NCBI GenBank assembly: GCA_019054805.1
Contig: JAHQIY010000002.1
Span: 8,866,001 to 8,930,000 of the forward strand
Length of the DNA stretch: 64,000 nucleotides
DNA from: Brachionus manjavacas
Lineage: Eukaryota > Rotifera > Eurotatoria > Ploima > Brachionidae
Reading direction: 5' to 3'
Under the pieces are notes generated by a model. It saw only the letters and a list, made by a program, of their open reading frames with translations, was not told the DNA's origin and did no database searches. Shown in pieces: positions 11,005 through 22,010 of the stretch. A program made the position numbers and the translations under genes. The first letter of the stretch is position 1. Every line of letters begins with the position of its first letter.

Positions 11005-11405
11005 AAAAAGGCAACTTGAAGTCCATGATCATGATCATGATCACAGTCTTAATATAAATGATGAAATTAGCTTTTTTGTTATTTTTTTTAACTAAACACA
11101 AAATATTTATCATTTTAATTAAAAAAAATCGTTTTTTTCTAATAGATCTTAGATTGATTCTTGTAAAATCTTGTTTGAAAATTATAAAGACAAATTTTAA
11201 TCCACATTAAGGTATCCAAATTATGGCTTCAAAAAAATATTGCAAAATTTGAAATTATTGATCAAGATTTTATTTTACTTCGGATAAAAATTCATGTGAT
11301 TTTCTTCCTAATAAAAGACTAAACAAATCATGTTTAATAAAGTTTAGCCATTTATTATTTAAAATATTGATAAAAAATAGCTTTTTTCTAAATCAAAAAC
11401 TAAAA
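11005..11405. repeat. Diverged direct repeat, copy 2
   Basis: This is the partner of 9112-9590. It keeps the same order of anchors: GAAGTCCATGATCATGATC, AGGTATCCAAATTATGGCT, ATAAAAATTCATGTGATTT and GTTTAATAAAGTTTAG. Confidence 0.6.
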
Positions 11406-12391
11406 ATAAGGAATTTGAAATTTACATTTGATCATGAACTTCAATTTGTCAACTAAAGATACTAAGATTTCTAGAGTCATTATTCTTTTTTAAAACAGAA
11501 CTCATTTTTCCCATTGTCAATGTGTGAAAAATTTTGGATCTTTTTGTTAATTTTTTGCTTTAATATTAAACTTAACTTTTTTTTTCATTTTTTTTTTCAT
11601 TCAATATAATTTTAACTTTTTTTTGGCTTAAAAAAAATAAATTTATCTATTAAAAACAAAATTAATTAATTTAAAATATTTTGTTAAATTGTTAGAAAAA
11701 AAATTGCGTTTTACTCGTACAAATAGTCATTAAGCATTGATTGCTCTAAGAGTACAAAAATAGGATCTAATTAAAGGACAAAATTGACTAGAATAAGATA
11801 GTCACTGAATTATGTGTTTTGGTTCGATTGAATGATTTGGAGGTGTTGTTAGAGCAGAAAAAAAAAGGAAAAAAGAAAAAAAAGAAAAGGAAAAAAAGTT
11901 AAATTAGATTTCTTTGCGTAATTTGGTCAGTGGAAAAAAATTGAGAGTAATTTCGAAGCAAAAGAAAAAAAGGCGCCTTGTTGAACTATTTATTTTCCTA
12001 ATTTAAATTTAGAATTTGATTTAATTTTAAAGTGATTTTATGTGCGTTTATTTAAGTTGTGTGCGAATGGAAAGTTTTCGTCGCGGTTAATCATTCATTC
12101 AATTTGAAATCATATGATTGCAAAACTCTATTATATTTTTAAAAAGTTAAATTTTTCAAAATTTAAAAATAATTAAATTAGATTTTATTTTTCTTCTCTC
12201 TACATCTCCAATACTAAGATGCTTCCAATTGCATCATCCATCAAAACCCAAGATACATAGAATAACAACGAGAGATTATTTCCTCTAAAAATAGACATTT
12301 TAATTTTAGATTTTCTTTTGATTTTCGTCTTTGAAAAACTTGTGAATTTAATTGTTAAAAATCGCGGTTTCAACTTTTGTTTTAGAGAAAA

Positions 12392-13465
12392 ATGCTAAGT
12401 GAATCGGAGAGCTATTTGTCCGAATTGAACAAGCTCAGTCAATTCAAGTACGAGTCAGAGGAAAAACTGGTCAAAGACGTGCAAAATGGCCGCTACTACA
12501 AAAGCATTGTTTTGACCGACCGGGCCGTTCTGGCCCAGCACAAAATAGTGCTCAAAGAAACGCTTGGTCGAGGATGCTACTCCAAAGTGAAAGAAGCGTT
12601 CGACCTGAACAAGCTGCGGCCAGTGGCCGTCAAAATAATCGATTGCTCCAAGGCTCCCAAGGACTTTCAGGAGAAATTTTTGCCGCGGGAACTCGACGTC
12701 TGGCCCAAAGTCATCCATCCAAATGTGGTCACAATGTACGACTACATTATAAACGCTCACAAAATCTACATGGTCCTAGAGTACGCCAACGGCGGAGATC
12801 TCCTCTCTTACATACAGAAAATAAATGGACCTGTGGCCGACAAAGACTGCCGAAATTGGATGAAACAAATATGCAGCGCAGTTGGCTATTTGCACCAGAG
12901 AAACATCATCCACAGGGACCTGAAGCTCGAAAATCTTCTGATGGACTCGAGCCGAAACATCAAATTGTGCGACTTTGGCTTTTCCAAAGATTTAAACTCG
13001 CTAGAGAGCGACAACCTCAGCCGCACCTATTGTGGATCCAAGGCCTATGCATCTCCAGGTATTTGTTCTTGCTTTTGCTTTGACATGCTTATTTTCTCTT
13101 TGCGAATAGAAATACTGCTCGGTCAGCCGTACGACCCCAAGAAGGCTGACATTTGGGCCATAGGCGTCATTTTTTTCATATTTTTGACCGGCAATATGCC
13201 ATTCAAAGAAGACAAATGCAATCAGATCATTCTCAACCAGCACAAGTCCTTGAAGTTAATATGGTCAAAAAATAAAGTGCCTACGAATGCTAAAAATCTA
13301 ATTAAATTGATATTTACATTTGACTGGACCAAGCGGCCAAATATTGAGGAAATCATTAACAGTGAATGGCTTAACTTGTGTCCAGAGACCACTTGTACCT
13401 ATCAGTATAATTTGCGGTCTCGCATAAGAAACCGGCGAATTGAGGACACCAAAAATTGCTACTGA
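12392..13465 (+). CDS. TSSK-like serine/threonine protein kinase
   Basis: Two exons, 12392-13058 and 13110-13465, encode about 340 residues; the 51-bp GT-AG intron lies at 13059-13109. The kinase core has a glycine loop GRGCYSKV (59-66), VAVKII with the catalytic Lys81, HRDLKLEN (174-181), DFG (194-196), an activation segment ending YASPE, and ADIWAIGVIFFIFLTGNMPF. The pattern LGRGxYxKVK, RxLKLENLL, CGSxAYxxPE plus PYDPKKADIW is that of testis-specific serine kinases (TSSK), which act in sperm development. The C-terminus is short and basic and lacks extra domains. The intron keeps the frame and has no stop, so the unspliced frame reads through; removing it restores the invariant APE-type motif. 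A TTTTAG at 12380-12385 just before the ATG could be a splice acceptor in the leader. Which TSSK member it is cannot be decided. Confidence 0.9.
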   Translation: MLSESESYLSELNKLSQFKYESEEKLVKDVQNGRYYKSIVLTDRAVLAQHKIVLKETLGRGCYSKVKEAFDLNKLRPVAVKIIDCSKAPKDFQEKFLPRELDVWPKVIHPNVVTMYDYIINAHKIYMVLEYANGGDLLSYIQKINGPVADKDCRNWMKQICSAVGYLHQRNIIHRDLKLENLLMDSSRNIKLCDFGFSKDLNSLESDNLSRTYCGSKAYASPGICSCFCFDMLIFSLRIEILLGQPYDPKKADIWAIGVIFFIFLTGNMPFKEDKCNQIILNQHKSLKLIWSKNKVPTNAKNLIKLIFTFDWTKRPNIEEIINSEWLNLCPETTCTYQYNLRSRIRNRRIEDTKNCY

Positions 13466-14270
13466 ACTAATGAAATTTTTTTCATTTCTCTCAGACTCTA
13501 AGTCATATTGTATATTTAGAATTTTTTCTCTTTATTTTTTTTTTTATTTAAAAGATTTTCCAAATCAGTTTTAGAAAAGACTATCTTTTTTTGTTTACAT
13601 CATTATTTACGTTTCTCTGCTACAACGAACGATTTTTTTCTATCCAAAAAGTCCCATTTTCAAAAATTGTTTTTTTTTTTTTGTTTTTTTTTAAACTAAA
13701 TCCGAGATTTTTTTAGTTCAACATGCAATTTTTGTATTCAAAAAGTGATATTATTAATATTTTTTTTATAGTTTGAGTTTTGTTTTGTTTAAAATATTGT
13801 TTTTTGTTTATTGATTTTGTTGTTTGATTAAACAGCAATTGAGTATTTAACTGTCGAAAAGTACATATATTGTAAAATTTTAATTAATTTTGAATATAAA
13901 AAGTTATTTAATGATTTTTTTTATTTATGATGTCTCAAATAGCATATTTTTGATCAATTTCTAATATATTATAAAATACGATTAAAAAATACTTATAGAA
14001 AATAATTTTTCATCAGATAAATTTATTTATTTAAATATGACCAGAATAAAACATTCAAAAAAAATTTTTTTCTAAATATAATTAAAAGCTAGAAGTTAGT
14101 TTATTCATTAAATGCCAAAATAGAATTGTCTTTTAAAATTGTATTTTGGTAATAGCCTAATTACCTAGTCACTGAATGAATCTAAAATTTTCATATATCA
14201 ATTTAGAAGATTGTTTATTGTGTTAAAAAAATATTTAGACATTGAAAACCAATTTTCATTTTGCTTTGTT
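13466..14270. other. Gene-less stretch after the kinase
   Basis: 3' flank of the kinase gene with long T runs and no recognisable feature. Confidence 0.5.
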
Positions 14271-14289
14271 CATAGAGGGACTCAATTTT

Positions 14290-14360
14290 GATGATACGTT
14301 CAATTCATAGATTTTTTTTCGTAGAAAAATTATTTCATAGAATCATTTTTAAAGAATAAT
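14290..14360 (+). repeat. Single terminus related to the CATAGA-array element
   Basis: CATAGA-type units occur at 14306, 14320 (CGTAGA) and 14336, preceded by GATACGTTCAATT. The same outer sequence (AACGTTCAATT, reverse complement) borders the right end of the copy at 27296-27503. No matching inverted end was found nearby, so this looks like a solo or broken end. Confidence 0.45.
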
Positions 14361-14619
14361 TGTTTAATAAATTTTTTTTCAAAGAATTAAAAAAAATAAT
14401 TCTAAAAAATTTATCATTTTTTTCCAGAATAAAAATATCACGTAATTTTTCTAAGACAACAGATTAAAAATATAGTTTTAATTTTTCATTAATCTTTCAT
14501 TAATTCCCATAAAATTTTAATTGAAAAAATTTTTTTTACAAGAGTTAATAAAACGTAAATAAATTTAGAATTTGTTCTTAAACAACAATTTTTTTTCAAT
14601 TTTATAGACCCATAGACAA

Positions 14620-14870
14620 TGAACTTGTTGGTTCTTTAAGGTGCTCTTAAAACAGGGAACAAAACTTCAGTATCGTTCTATTTGAATTTATTTTATTTTT
14701 TTAAAAAAACCCTTTTGGTTCTTTTTGGTTCTTTACGGTTCTTTATTCTTTCTTCACTTAAGTTCTTTGGTTCTTTTTCCTTTTTTTAAAAAGAACCCTT
14801 TTGGTTCATTTTGGTTCTTTATGGTTCTTTATTCTTTCTTGACTTAAGTTCTTTGGTTCTTTTTGGTTAA
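14620..14870. repeat. GGTTCTTT-rich tandem repeat
   Basis: A unit of about 88 bp containing CCCTTTTGGTTC, GGTTCTTTAYGGTTCTTT and TTCTTTCTTSACTTAAG occurs twice in tandem (about 14702-14789 and 14790-14870). The same words occur more loosely at 10560-10990. Function unknown. Confidence 0.55.
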
Positions 14871-14874
14871 TAAT

Positions 14875-16285
14875 AATAATAATTAATTGAGTCATAGCAG
14901 GGAATCACCCTGCAAGCAATCCAAAACAACTTGAATCGCTTTGATGACTGCGTTTGTCAAGAAGGAATGTGGGACGATGAGTTTTCTAGCTAAGACCACT
15001 CCAGTCCTAGCGTAAACGCTTCTGGGGAGTGCCCAGGCCTTCGACTCACCGTCTCACTGACTGGGCCATGGTTGGTCGTTGAGGTTTAGGTGGTGGTGGT
15101 GTTCGTGCGGGCAAGATGTATGTCGAGTCGGGCCTTGAAGCTGTTAAGGGTTGGAGCGTTGACTGTCGAGGACGCGAGGTTGTTCCAGGTAGATGCAACT
15201 CTGTTTATCTATTTATTTATTTATTGGATTTGCCTTATTTCATCCAAGTCGTCTCACTGAATGGGCCATGGTTGGTCGTTGAGGTTTAGGTGGTGGTGGT
15301 GTTCGTGCGGGCAAGATGTATGTCGAGTCGGGCCTTGAAGCTGTTAAGGGTTGGAGCGTTGACTGTCGAGGACGCGAGGTTGTTCCAGGTAGATGCAACT
15401 CTGTTTAGCTATTTATTTATTTATTGGATTTGGCTTATTTCATCCAAGTCGTCTCACTGACTGGGCCATGGTTGGTCGTTGAGGTTTAGGTGGTGGTGGT
15501 GTTCGTGCGGGCAAGATGTATGTCGAGTCGGGCCTTGAAGCTGTTAAGGGTTGGAGCGTTGACTGTTGAGGACGCGAGGTTGTTCCAGGTAGATGCAACT
15601 CTGTTATTTAGGAAATTTGTTCGCGCCGGGCAGTTGGATAGTTGGACAAAAAGGCGTTTTTTGTGACCCCTGATTGCGTTGGCTGGGCCGTGGCAGGCGA
15701 TGGACGACATAAGTTTGGTTGAGGTTAGCCAGTTGACGTCAAGTAGTCCATTTGCGATCTTGTAGTGGGAAATGAGATCACCCCTTGATCTGCGTGATTC
15801 GAGGGTGGTTAGGTTCAGGATGGCGAGCCTGTCTTGGTAGCTACGGTCTCTGATGCGGCCTACTAGTTTGGTTGCTCTCCTTTGGATGTTTTCGATGATC
15901 CTTACATCTGCTTGTCTATGATGATTCCATACTGAGGTGGCAAATTCGAGGTGAGGTCGGACAAAAGCAGTGTACAGGGACTTGAAGGCTTGATTCCAGG
16001 CATGGAAGGCCTGGCGGAGTTGTCCAAGAATGGAGTTGGCTTTGGCCGCCGAGTGTTGGCAGTGGGTTCTCCATTTCAGGTCACTAGAGAAATATACGCC
16101 GAGGTCCTTTTCCGTTTTGATCTCTTCAAGTGTCAGTCTGGAACCGGTTTCAGCTGATGTCATGGTGAGCTTGAAAGAAGTGCAAAAGTGATTAGTTTTA
16201 TTTTTGAAAACCATAAATTTGCATTTCTCGACGTTGAAATTCATGTGCCAGGTGTTAGCCCACGTCTCATCGGACTGTAGTTGGA
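14875..16285 (-). pseudogene. 5'-truncated non-LTR retrotransposon (CR1/jockey-like), minus strand
   Basis: The minus-strand frame 16244 to 15486 (252 codons), open a little further upstream to about 16285, is the C-terminal part of a LINE polymerase. It has the thumb block FNVEKCKFMVF, EKDLGVYFSSDLKW, the connector LRQAFHAWNQAFKSLYTAFVRP, and the terminal NNRVASTWNNL plus SFKARLD. The catalytic palm is missing, so the copy is dead through 5' truncation. Downstream lies a 3' region whose end is present three times at exactly 200-bp spacing. The farthest 3' end, near 14870, borders an (ATT)n/(AAT)n run. The element is GC-rich compared with its surroundings, hence fairly young. Confidence 0.85.
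15051..15600 (-). repeat. 200-bp tandem triplication of the LINE 3' end
   Basis: The block beginning GTCTCACTGAMTGGGCC starts at 15051, 15251 and 15451, an exact 200-bp period. The first two units contain the last part of the LINE frame plus a tail with TATTTATTTATTTATT and then abut the next unit; the third runs into the long ORF. Differences between units are only a few bases. Confidence 0.85.
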
Positions 16286-16289
16286 ATGT

Positions 16290-16795
16290 TAATCAAATAA
16301 AAGTACGTAAAGGAGAAGTCTCAGAACAGAAAAGAATTTAGTTATTCATTATAGTTTAATGGACAGTAACGATAATATATTATATCTAGTTGATTATTTG
16401 GATAATATTCCATTTTGGATTACCGATAAACAAACTCCTAAAAGTTCTCTTAAAAAATTTAATGAAAAAAGACTAGAAATAAGTAATGAATGTTCAACAT
16501 TAAACAAGTTCTCTTTACCTTGCAACAAAAAAATTAGATCATTAGAAGAATTTTTAGCGGTTTTTAACTGCGGATTGATATGTGGTTTTAAAGAAATCTT
16601 AGGTGATGAAAGCTTAGTTCAAACAACTAATTTTTTACTTGATATTTATGATAATTTAACATTATGTCCGGAGTATATTTTTTATGATGATGCATGTCAT
16701 TTAAAAAAATTTATTGATAAAAATGCAAGAATAAGGAATACTGAAAGGCTAGAATCTTTAAAGAAATGAAAAATAGTAATTGATAGATTCCATTG
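16290..16795 (+). pseudogene. KDZ-superfamily-like transposase remnant
   Basis: A 136-codon frame (16359-16769) carries FNCGLICGFKEILGDESL, about 50 residues before YDDACHLKKF, and then an in-frame TGA. Beyond the stop the same phase continues with IVIDRFH before a second stop at about 16794. This CG-x-GF...ESL, then YDxACH, then DxFH order matches my recollection of the Kyakuja-Dileera-Zisupton type of DNA transposase found in many invertebrates. The N-terminal domain and the C-terminal region are missing. It is squeezed between a LINE and a gypsy gag, so it was probably the target of later insertions. Family assignment is tentative. Confidence 0.5.
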
Positions 16796-16800
16796 ATAGA

Positions 16801-19030
16801 CTCAAAATTATGTCTCAATAATGGATACTTCAAAATCGAGTAATTCATACAAAATATTTTTAAATGTGGATCATAGCGAAAAAACGCCTAAATCAATACT
16901 TATCAGTAATGATGATGCACAAAAAACACCAGAATCTTATTGTTATGGAAAAGATATAATTAAAGATTGGAATTAAAAAATTTACCAAGCAAATTCGGTT
17001 ATTCATGATTATGATCAGGAAAAAACACCTAAAATGTCTGACTATGTATCAAATATTTTTGGAAACATGATGAATAATAAACGAAATTAAATAAATATGG
17101 AGAATAAACCAAAACATCTTCATGTAAGTACACCAAAATTTTCTGGTAATAGTAAAGATGATATATAAGAAAGGTTTAAAATGATCAAGCAATGTTTTAT
17201 AGCAGCTAAAATTCCTGATGAAGATCGACTTAATGCAGTCGTTAATTTTCTAGCTGAGCTACCATTTTTAATATTAAAAAGACATATTGAGTCAAAAAGT
17301 AACTGGTTCGAATTTGAAAATGAGCTCAAAGATACCTTTAGAAACGTCGATAGAGAACATAAGATAAGAAGCAAACTCTCTAATTTAAAACATAAGGAAT
17401 TAAAATGTTGAACATTTTGTAAACAGATTTTTGACTTTGACCAATAAGTTAGGCTTTATGGCTGAGGAAGAAAAAATGTTTTACTTTAGAGAAGGTTTAA
17501 AGGAAAATACAAAAAGAGAAATTATTTGTAGAAAAATCGTTAAGCTTTCGGAGGCTATCCCACTTGCGATTCAATTAGAATCAGCGGCTAGCTGCATATC
17601 TAAAGTTAACTTTGTAAAAACTAATGTAAAAAAGAAAAATAATAATTTTTCACATAAAAGAGATACTTTCAAAGATTTACAAAAACAAAAAACTGTATCT
17701 AGTAAATATTTAAATCAGAGAAACAATAAATGACATGATATTACATGTCTTAGATGTAGAAAGAAAGGACATTATGCTAAAAAGTTCAGGGTAATATTAA
17801 AAAGATAAATTCTTTAGAAATTGTTTCTGATTCGGAAGAAAAGATTTTTATGGTTTCTTCTCTTTTGAAAAATATTAATTGCATACCATCAACTACAGGT
17901 TATGTAGGAGGTAAATTAATGAAAATTGGAATAGATTGCGGGGCTACCCATTCTATTATGAACCATATGACAGCGGTTCAATATAAAATAGATATTTTAG
18001 CATGTGAAAACAAAAAAAAGACTGCAACAGGGATAATTACTCATGCTTCTGGCAAAACGAAACCAATTGAAATTAAGCTTGGAAACAGTTTATGTTTAAT
18101 CGAATTTATTATTTTCGATCATGAAGACCATGATGTTTTGTTAGGTCTAAATTGGTTTCAAAAACAAATTCCGGAATTTTTCCATCCCAAGTACTAATAA
18201 AATTTCCTGAATCAGAATTTAAATTAGAAAATAGCGAAATAATAAAGAAGAAAAATTTTTTGATATTTTTCTATCTGATGTCAATCCAGAAACCTCAGAT
18301 GATTAATTTTGGGAAAACAAATCATAAAAGGTCAACCCGCTAAGTCCTTTATCATTCAATCAGCAAAAAGCTTTCGATAAAATTCTAACCGAAGCAAAAT
18401 GTTTATTTGCCAATTCTATAGAAGATTTACGTAGCTGTGAGGTGTATAAACCTATTTATAAACGACCATATAGAATGTGAGAAAACTAACGCCAATTTTT
18501 AAGAACCGAAATCAGTAAAATGATAAAAGCTGGAATCATTCGAACATCTTAATCGACTTGGTCGTTCCCTTTAATTGTTGTTCCAAAAAAAGACGGTAAT
18601 AAACGAATTTGTATAGAAAATAGAAAGTTAAACGAAAACACTTTAACTGAAAGATGGCCACTTCCAAATATTTGATAGAATGAGGGACTCGAATTGGTTT
18701 ACTGCACTTGATTTAAAGTCAGGCTACTGGCAAGTAAAAATGGATGAAAATTAATTTCATAAAACTGCTTTTTCCACCTCAGATGGTCATTTTGAATTTT
18801 TAAGACTACCTTTTGGCTTAAAGAATGCCCCAACAGACTTCTGTAGGATAATGCGGGTGACCTTAAGTGACCTTCCTTTCGTTGAAGTTTATATGGATGA
18901 TATCAGTATACATTCAAAAACCTTTCACGAACACATTTCTCACATTAGACAAGTTTTTAAAAAATTAAAAGAGGCAAATTTAAAAATAAAACTAACATGT
19001 ATAATAAATAAAAATAAAAACTGTTACTCG
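16801..19030 (+). pseudogene. Decayed Ty3/gypsy retrotransposon, gag-protease-reverse transcriptase
   Basis: Broken frames on the plus strand occur in gypsy order. A gag capsid-like segment (PKFSG near 17137; 17181-17411; 17431-17733) is followed by a zinc knuckle whose last Cys is replaced by Phe (CLRCRKKGHYAKKF, about 17747-17789). An aspartic protease follows with DCGATHS at about 17935-17955 in the frame 17850-18197. Reverse transcriptase pieces come next, with VPKKDGNKRIC near 18580 and the catalytic YMDDISIHSKTF near 18890. There are many stops and shifts, and the copy breaks off after the catalytic box, before RNase H and integrase. No LTR was identified. It is long inactive. Confidence 0.85.
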
Positions 19031-19399
19031 AAACCATATTAACAATTGTTTAACTTTTTCTTCATTCATTTATGAGACGGATCGTACCTGCCCGTAGGCT
19101 TACGTGGACGTCGCGGCCTATCTGGGACATATCTGTACTAATTTTTTTAATTGAAGCTTGTGTCACTCAGGTCATCGATGTTGCCTTCTGGCGTTTCAGT
19201 TTGGACCAAATTTGCCCAGTAGGGTTGGTTTTGGCCGGTTAGTTTCGACATCTATGACTGTTCCTGGTAGAGTCTCTCTAATCTTTTTTTCTCTTCCTCT
19301 TTTTGGCCCTTTTTATAAACTTTCTGGCGTTTAAAATTTGTGGGATAGCTTTACTTTTAGACATCTTTTAAACTGTTGGCTCGGTCAACTCGTGTTCCT

Positions 19400-20690
19400 C
19401 ATCCAATTTATAGAAATATCTTTTTTATCTTGATCTGTTGACTGTGATTCCGCGTACTTTTAGATTTGTACAGCGGCTTAACAATATAATTTACGTCATT
19501 TATCTTTTCAGTGATTAGATAAAAACCTTTCCATTTGTAAATGAATTTCTTACATTGGCCCCTCTTGCTTTCGTCGGTTTTAAGCCAGACCGCATCACCC
19601 TTTTTGAAAGGTGCTTCCATAACCTGTCTGTCGTATATAAACTTGGCTTTCAGCATTTTGACGTCATGGTTAATCCGTATTCTTTCATGGGCTATTTTTA
19701 GAGTCTCCTTTATCTTATCTGCATATCCGTCTGGATCCAATCTTAAATTAATTTTTGGTGTCTGGTAAATGAAGTCGATGGGTATTTTTGGCTTGTGACC
19801 AGATATTAATTCGTATGGCGTATATTTTGTGGTTGAATGTACTGCTGAATTATACGCTTATTTAAGTAAAGGCAACAATTCGTCCCAGTCATCGTGTGTT
19901 TTATTTACGTAGCAAGTTATCATCTTCTTCATCACTCGATTTACTCTCTCACTTAATCCGTCACATCTAGGATTAAATGATAATGTTCGAAGGCGTTTCA
20001 TATCCAAAAGTTCCCATGGTTCTTTTAGTAAATTGGACTGGTAATTTCACGCCTGTTGTGGCAGAATGGCTTCCGTTATACCGTACCTACAAATAAAGTC
20101 TAAAAGGCATCCGACCGTTGATTTGGCGTCTTTGTTTTCCATTCGATAAAGTTCAAGCCATTTTGAAAATGGTCAATAAAAACAAGTATGCATTTATATC
20201 CATTTTTACTAACCTAAAGTGGATCTAAAATATCGGTGGTGAGTATTTTCAATGGTTTGTTAGACAGTATTGATTTGAGTGGCACTTTAATGTTTCGTAA
20301 AGGATTGGACGTCCTTTGGCACATTATGCACTCTTGAATGAACTTTTTAACGTCTGTATGAAACTTTGGCTAATTTAATCTATTTTTTATTCTGTTTAAG
20401 ATTTTGTCAAACTTTAAGTGTTCATTTGTAATCGACTTGGTTGGGACTCAATCAATTTGTTCTATCTACATTTGGAACGACGTACTGTATGACCTTATTT
20501 TCTTCTTGATTTGAAACTCGCCATAAAGTGTCATTATCTATTTTTAAGTTATCTTTTTTTTTCATCTATGCACTTTTTTCGTCGTTTATCGTCGACTCGT
20601 TGACTTACGTAGAATCTATTTCTCCTTTAACAAATTTCTTTGCCCATTCGATGTTCTCGGCCGAAGCTTGTTCACACTTCCAGTCATAAA
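19400..20690 (-). pseudogene. Decayed Ty3/gypsy retrotransposon, integrase region, minus strand
   Basis: The minus strand encodes the 3' half of a second gypsy-type pol. Around 20330-20420 is a zinc-binding H/C region with CQRTSNP. VFIDHF-type and WLELYRMENKD blocks of the integrase core lie near 20110-20190, PRCDGLSERVNR near 19950, TPYELISGHKP near 19800, and the GDAVWLK...KFIYKWKGFYLI C-terminal block in the frame 19740-19408. In-frame stops occur, for example near 19857. Because it faces the plus-strand gypsy remnant tail to tail and the sequences do not continue each other, these are two separate insertions. No LTR was found at either end. Confidence 0.8.
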
Positions 20691-21137
20691 ATCAAATTTT
20701 ATAGAAATTTAGTTTCATTTCCACGAAATTGTTTATAGTTCTCTACCGAACAATTCAAATAAGTCTTGATGCTTTCAAAAAAGTACATAACATTTCAAAA
20801 AGTCACAGCTAATAGATTATCTTCACCAAAAGCTCCTTACTAAACTTACACACCTTTAAATTCAAAATTCAATTTAAGGACTTCAGCTTTATCTGATATT
20901 TTTTGAATTATTTGAAAATGTTGTTTCAAGCAAATTTGTTGGATCCCAGAATCGAATCAAAGTGGTAAACATTTTTTTCGAATTGTAACTAAAATAGGCA
21001 AATTTTAATTTTTTGATTATCAGACGATCATTAAGTTAAATTTAAAAAAGCTTTTTTTGAAAGTTTCTAAGACTCTTTAGGATAAATTATGGGTTTTATC
21101 CTCTTAAATTTGAAATTTGAAAGATGATTCAAGTTAT

Positions 21138-21793
21138 CGTATACCCTTGCAAAGAGATGCATGCACCAAAAACCAAAACTTAAGTTTTAGCCCAAGCATC
21201 ACGTTACATCTCGCCCATGTTAAACTTTCCCCCTTTTGATGCGTACTTTAAGATGCAGATTTTTGGTGTTTAACGCCGCGTTAATTCCTGAAAATCGAAT
21301 TTAGATGCGGCATCAATAATACATGTTAGTCATTAACTTATTTTTGAAATTCAAATTTAGATGCCGGGTTAAAAATTGAAAAAAAAATTAATTCATAAAT
21401 GATTAAAAATTATTTTTTTTTATTAAAAATATATTTTCTAGTTTTAAGTGCGGGGCTAATATTTAGATTTTAAAGTCAAAATTTGATGAAAAAGTAGAAA
21501 TGTATATGTTGTTATTAGATTTTTCAAACTAAAATGCTTATAAAATAAAATACAGTTGTATTAAAGCTAAAACTCAAATACAAGGTTTCTCTTTATTTTA
21601 GCTTAGATTTTAGCTTTCTTTCATCTTAATTTTTTTATAATCCAAATTTTTAATTTAAATTTTTTTCCCAATCTTTTCCTCAAAAACGCATCAAAAGGGG
21701 GGAAAGTTTAACATGGGCGAGATGTAACGTGATGCTTGGGCTAAAATTTGAGTTTTGGTTTTTGGTGCATGCACCTCTTTGCAAGGGTATACG
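21138..21793. mobile_element. MITE with 106-bp terminal inverted repeats
   Basis: The left arm 21138-21243 and right arm 21687-21793 are near-perfect inverted copies, starting CGTATACCCTTGCAAAGAG and ending TTTGATGCG, with only a handful of mismatches. The roughly 440-bp centre is non-coding and contains related short segments (AATTTAGATGC near 21299 and 21356). No clear target-site duplication is visible in the immediate flanks. Its high arm identity implies recent spread or hairpin-based conversion. Confidence 0.85.
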
Positions 21794-21825
21794 GTAATAC
21801 ATTTTTAAAAATTTGCAAAATTGTA

Positions 21826-22010
21826 TTTAATTTATTTATTTGTAAATTTGTACCGAGATTATGCTCCTACAGAATAAAAATACATATAAAAAAAATAAAA
21901 AAAAGTAAAATTAAAAAGGATAAATAAGGTTAAGTAATGAAAAGAAAATTAAAACGTTTAGTTGAAATAGCTAGAGGTTAGACATGTTTAAATATTTGAT
22001 AGTAAAATTG
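21826..22010 (-). repeat. LINE 3' tail, minus orientation
   Basis: This stretch is the inverted counterpart of 22490-22600. Both share GAAATAGCTAGAGGTTRGACATG and the flanking GTTAAGTAATGAAAAGAAA words. It also resembles the distal part of 53520-53690. Together these look like the 3' end of one LINE family with a TTTATTTATTTG tail. Confidence 0.5.

Larger units (their letters stand above)
8596..12391. other. Gene-less AT-rich region with diverged duplications
   Basis: No gene is supported across this 3.8 kb. It contains a diverged direct duplication (about 9112-9590 and 11005-11405) and a stretch rich in GGTTCTTT/AAAGAACC words (about 10560-10990), both annotated separately. A 63-codon minus-strand frame at 9896-10087 has no ATG and no motif. 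Confidence 0.5.

Noticed and set aside
13059..13109. Continuous 357-residue kinase without an intron
   Set aside because: The extra 17 residues split the conserved S/A-P-E motif, and GT-AG borders remove them precisely in frame.
12455..13243. Three frames overlapping the kinase gene on both strands
   Set aside because: Alternative-phase shadows of the kinase exons; the kinase frame alone carries all conserved motifs.
16359..16769. Initially read as part of gypsy gag
   Set aside because: CGLICGF...ESL and YDDACH are not gag features and fit a KDZ-type transposase; the gag-like frame begins only after 16800.
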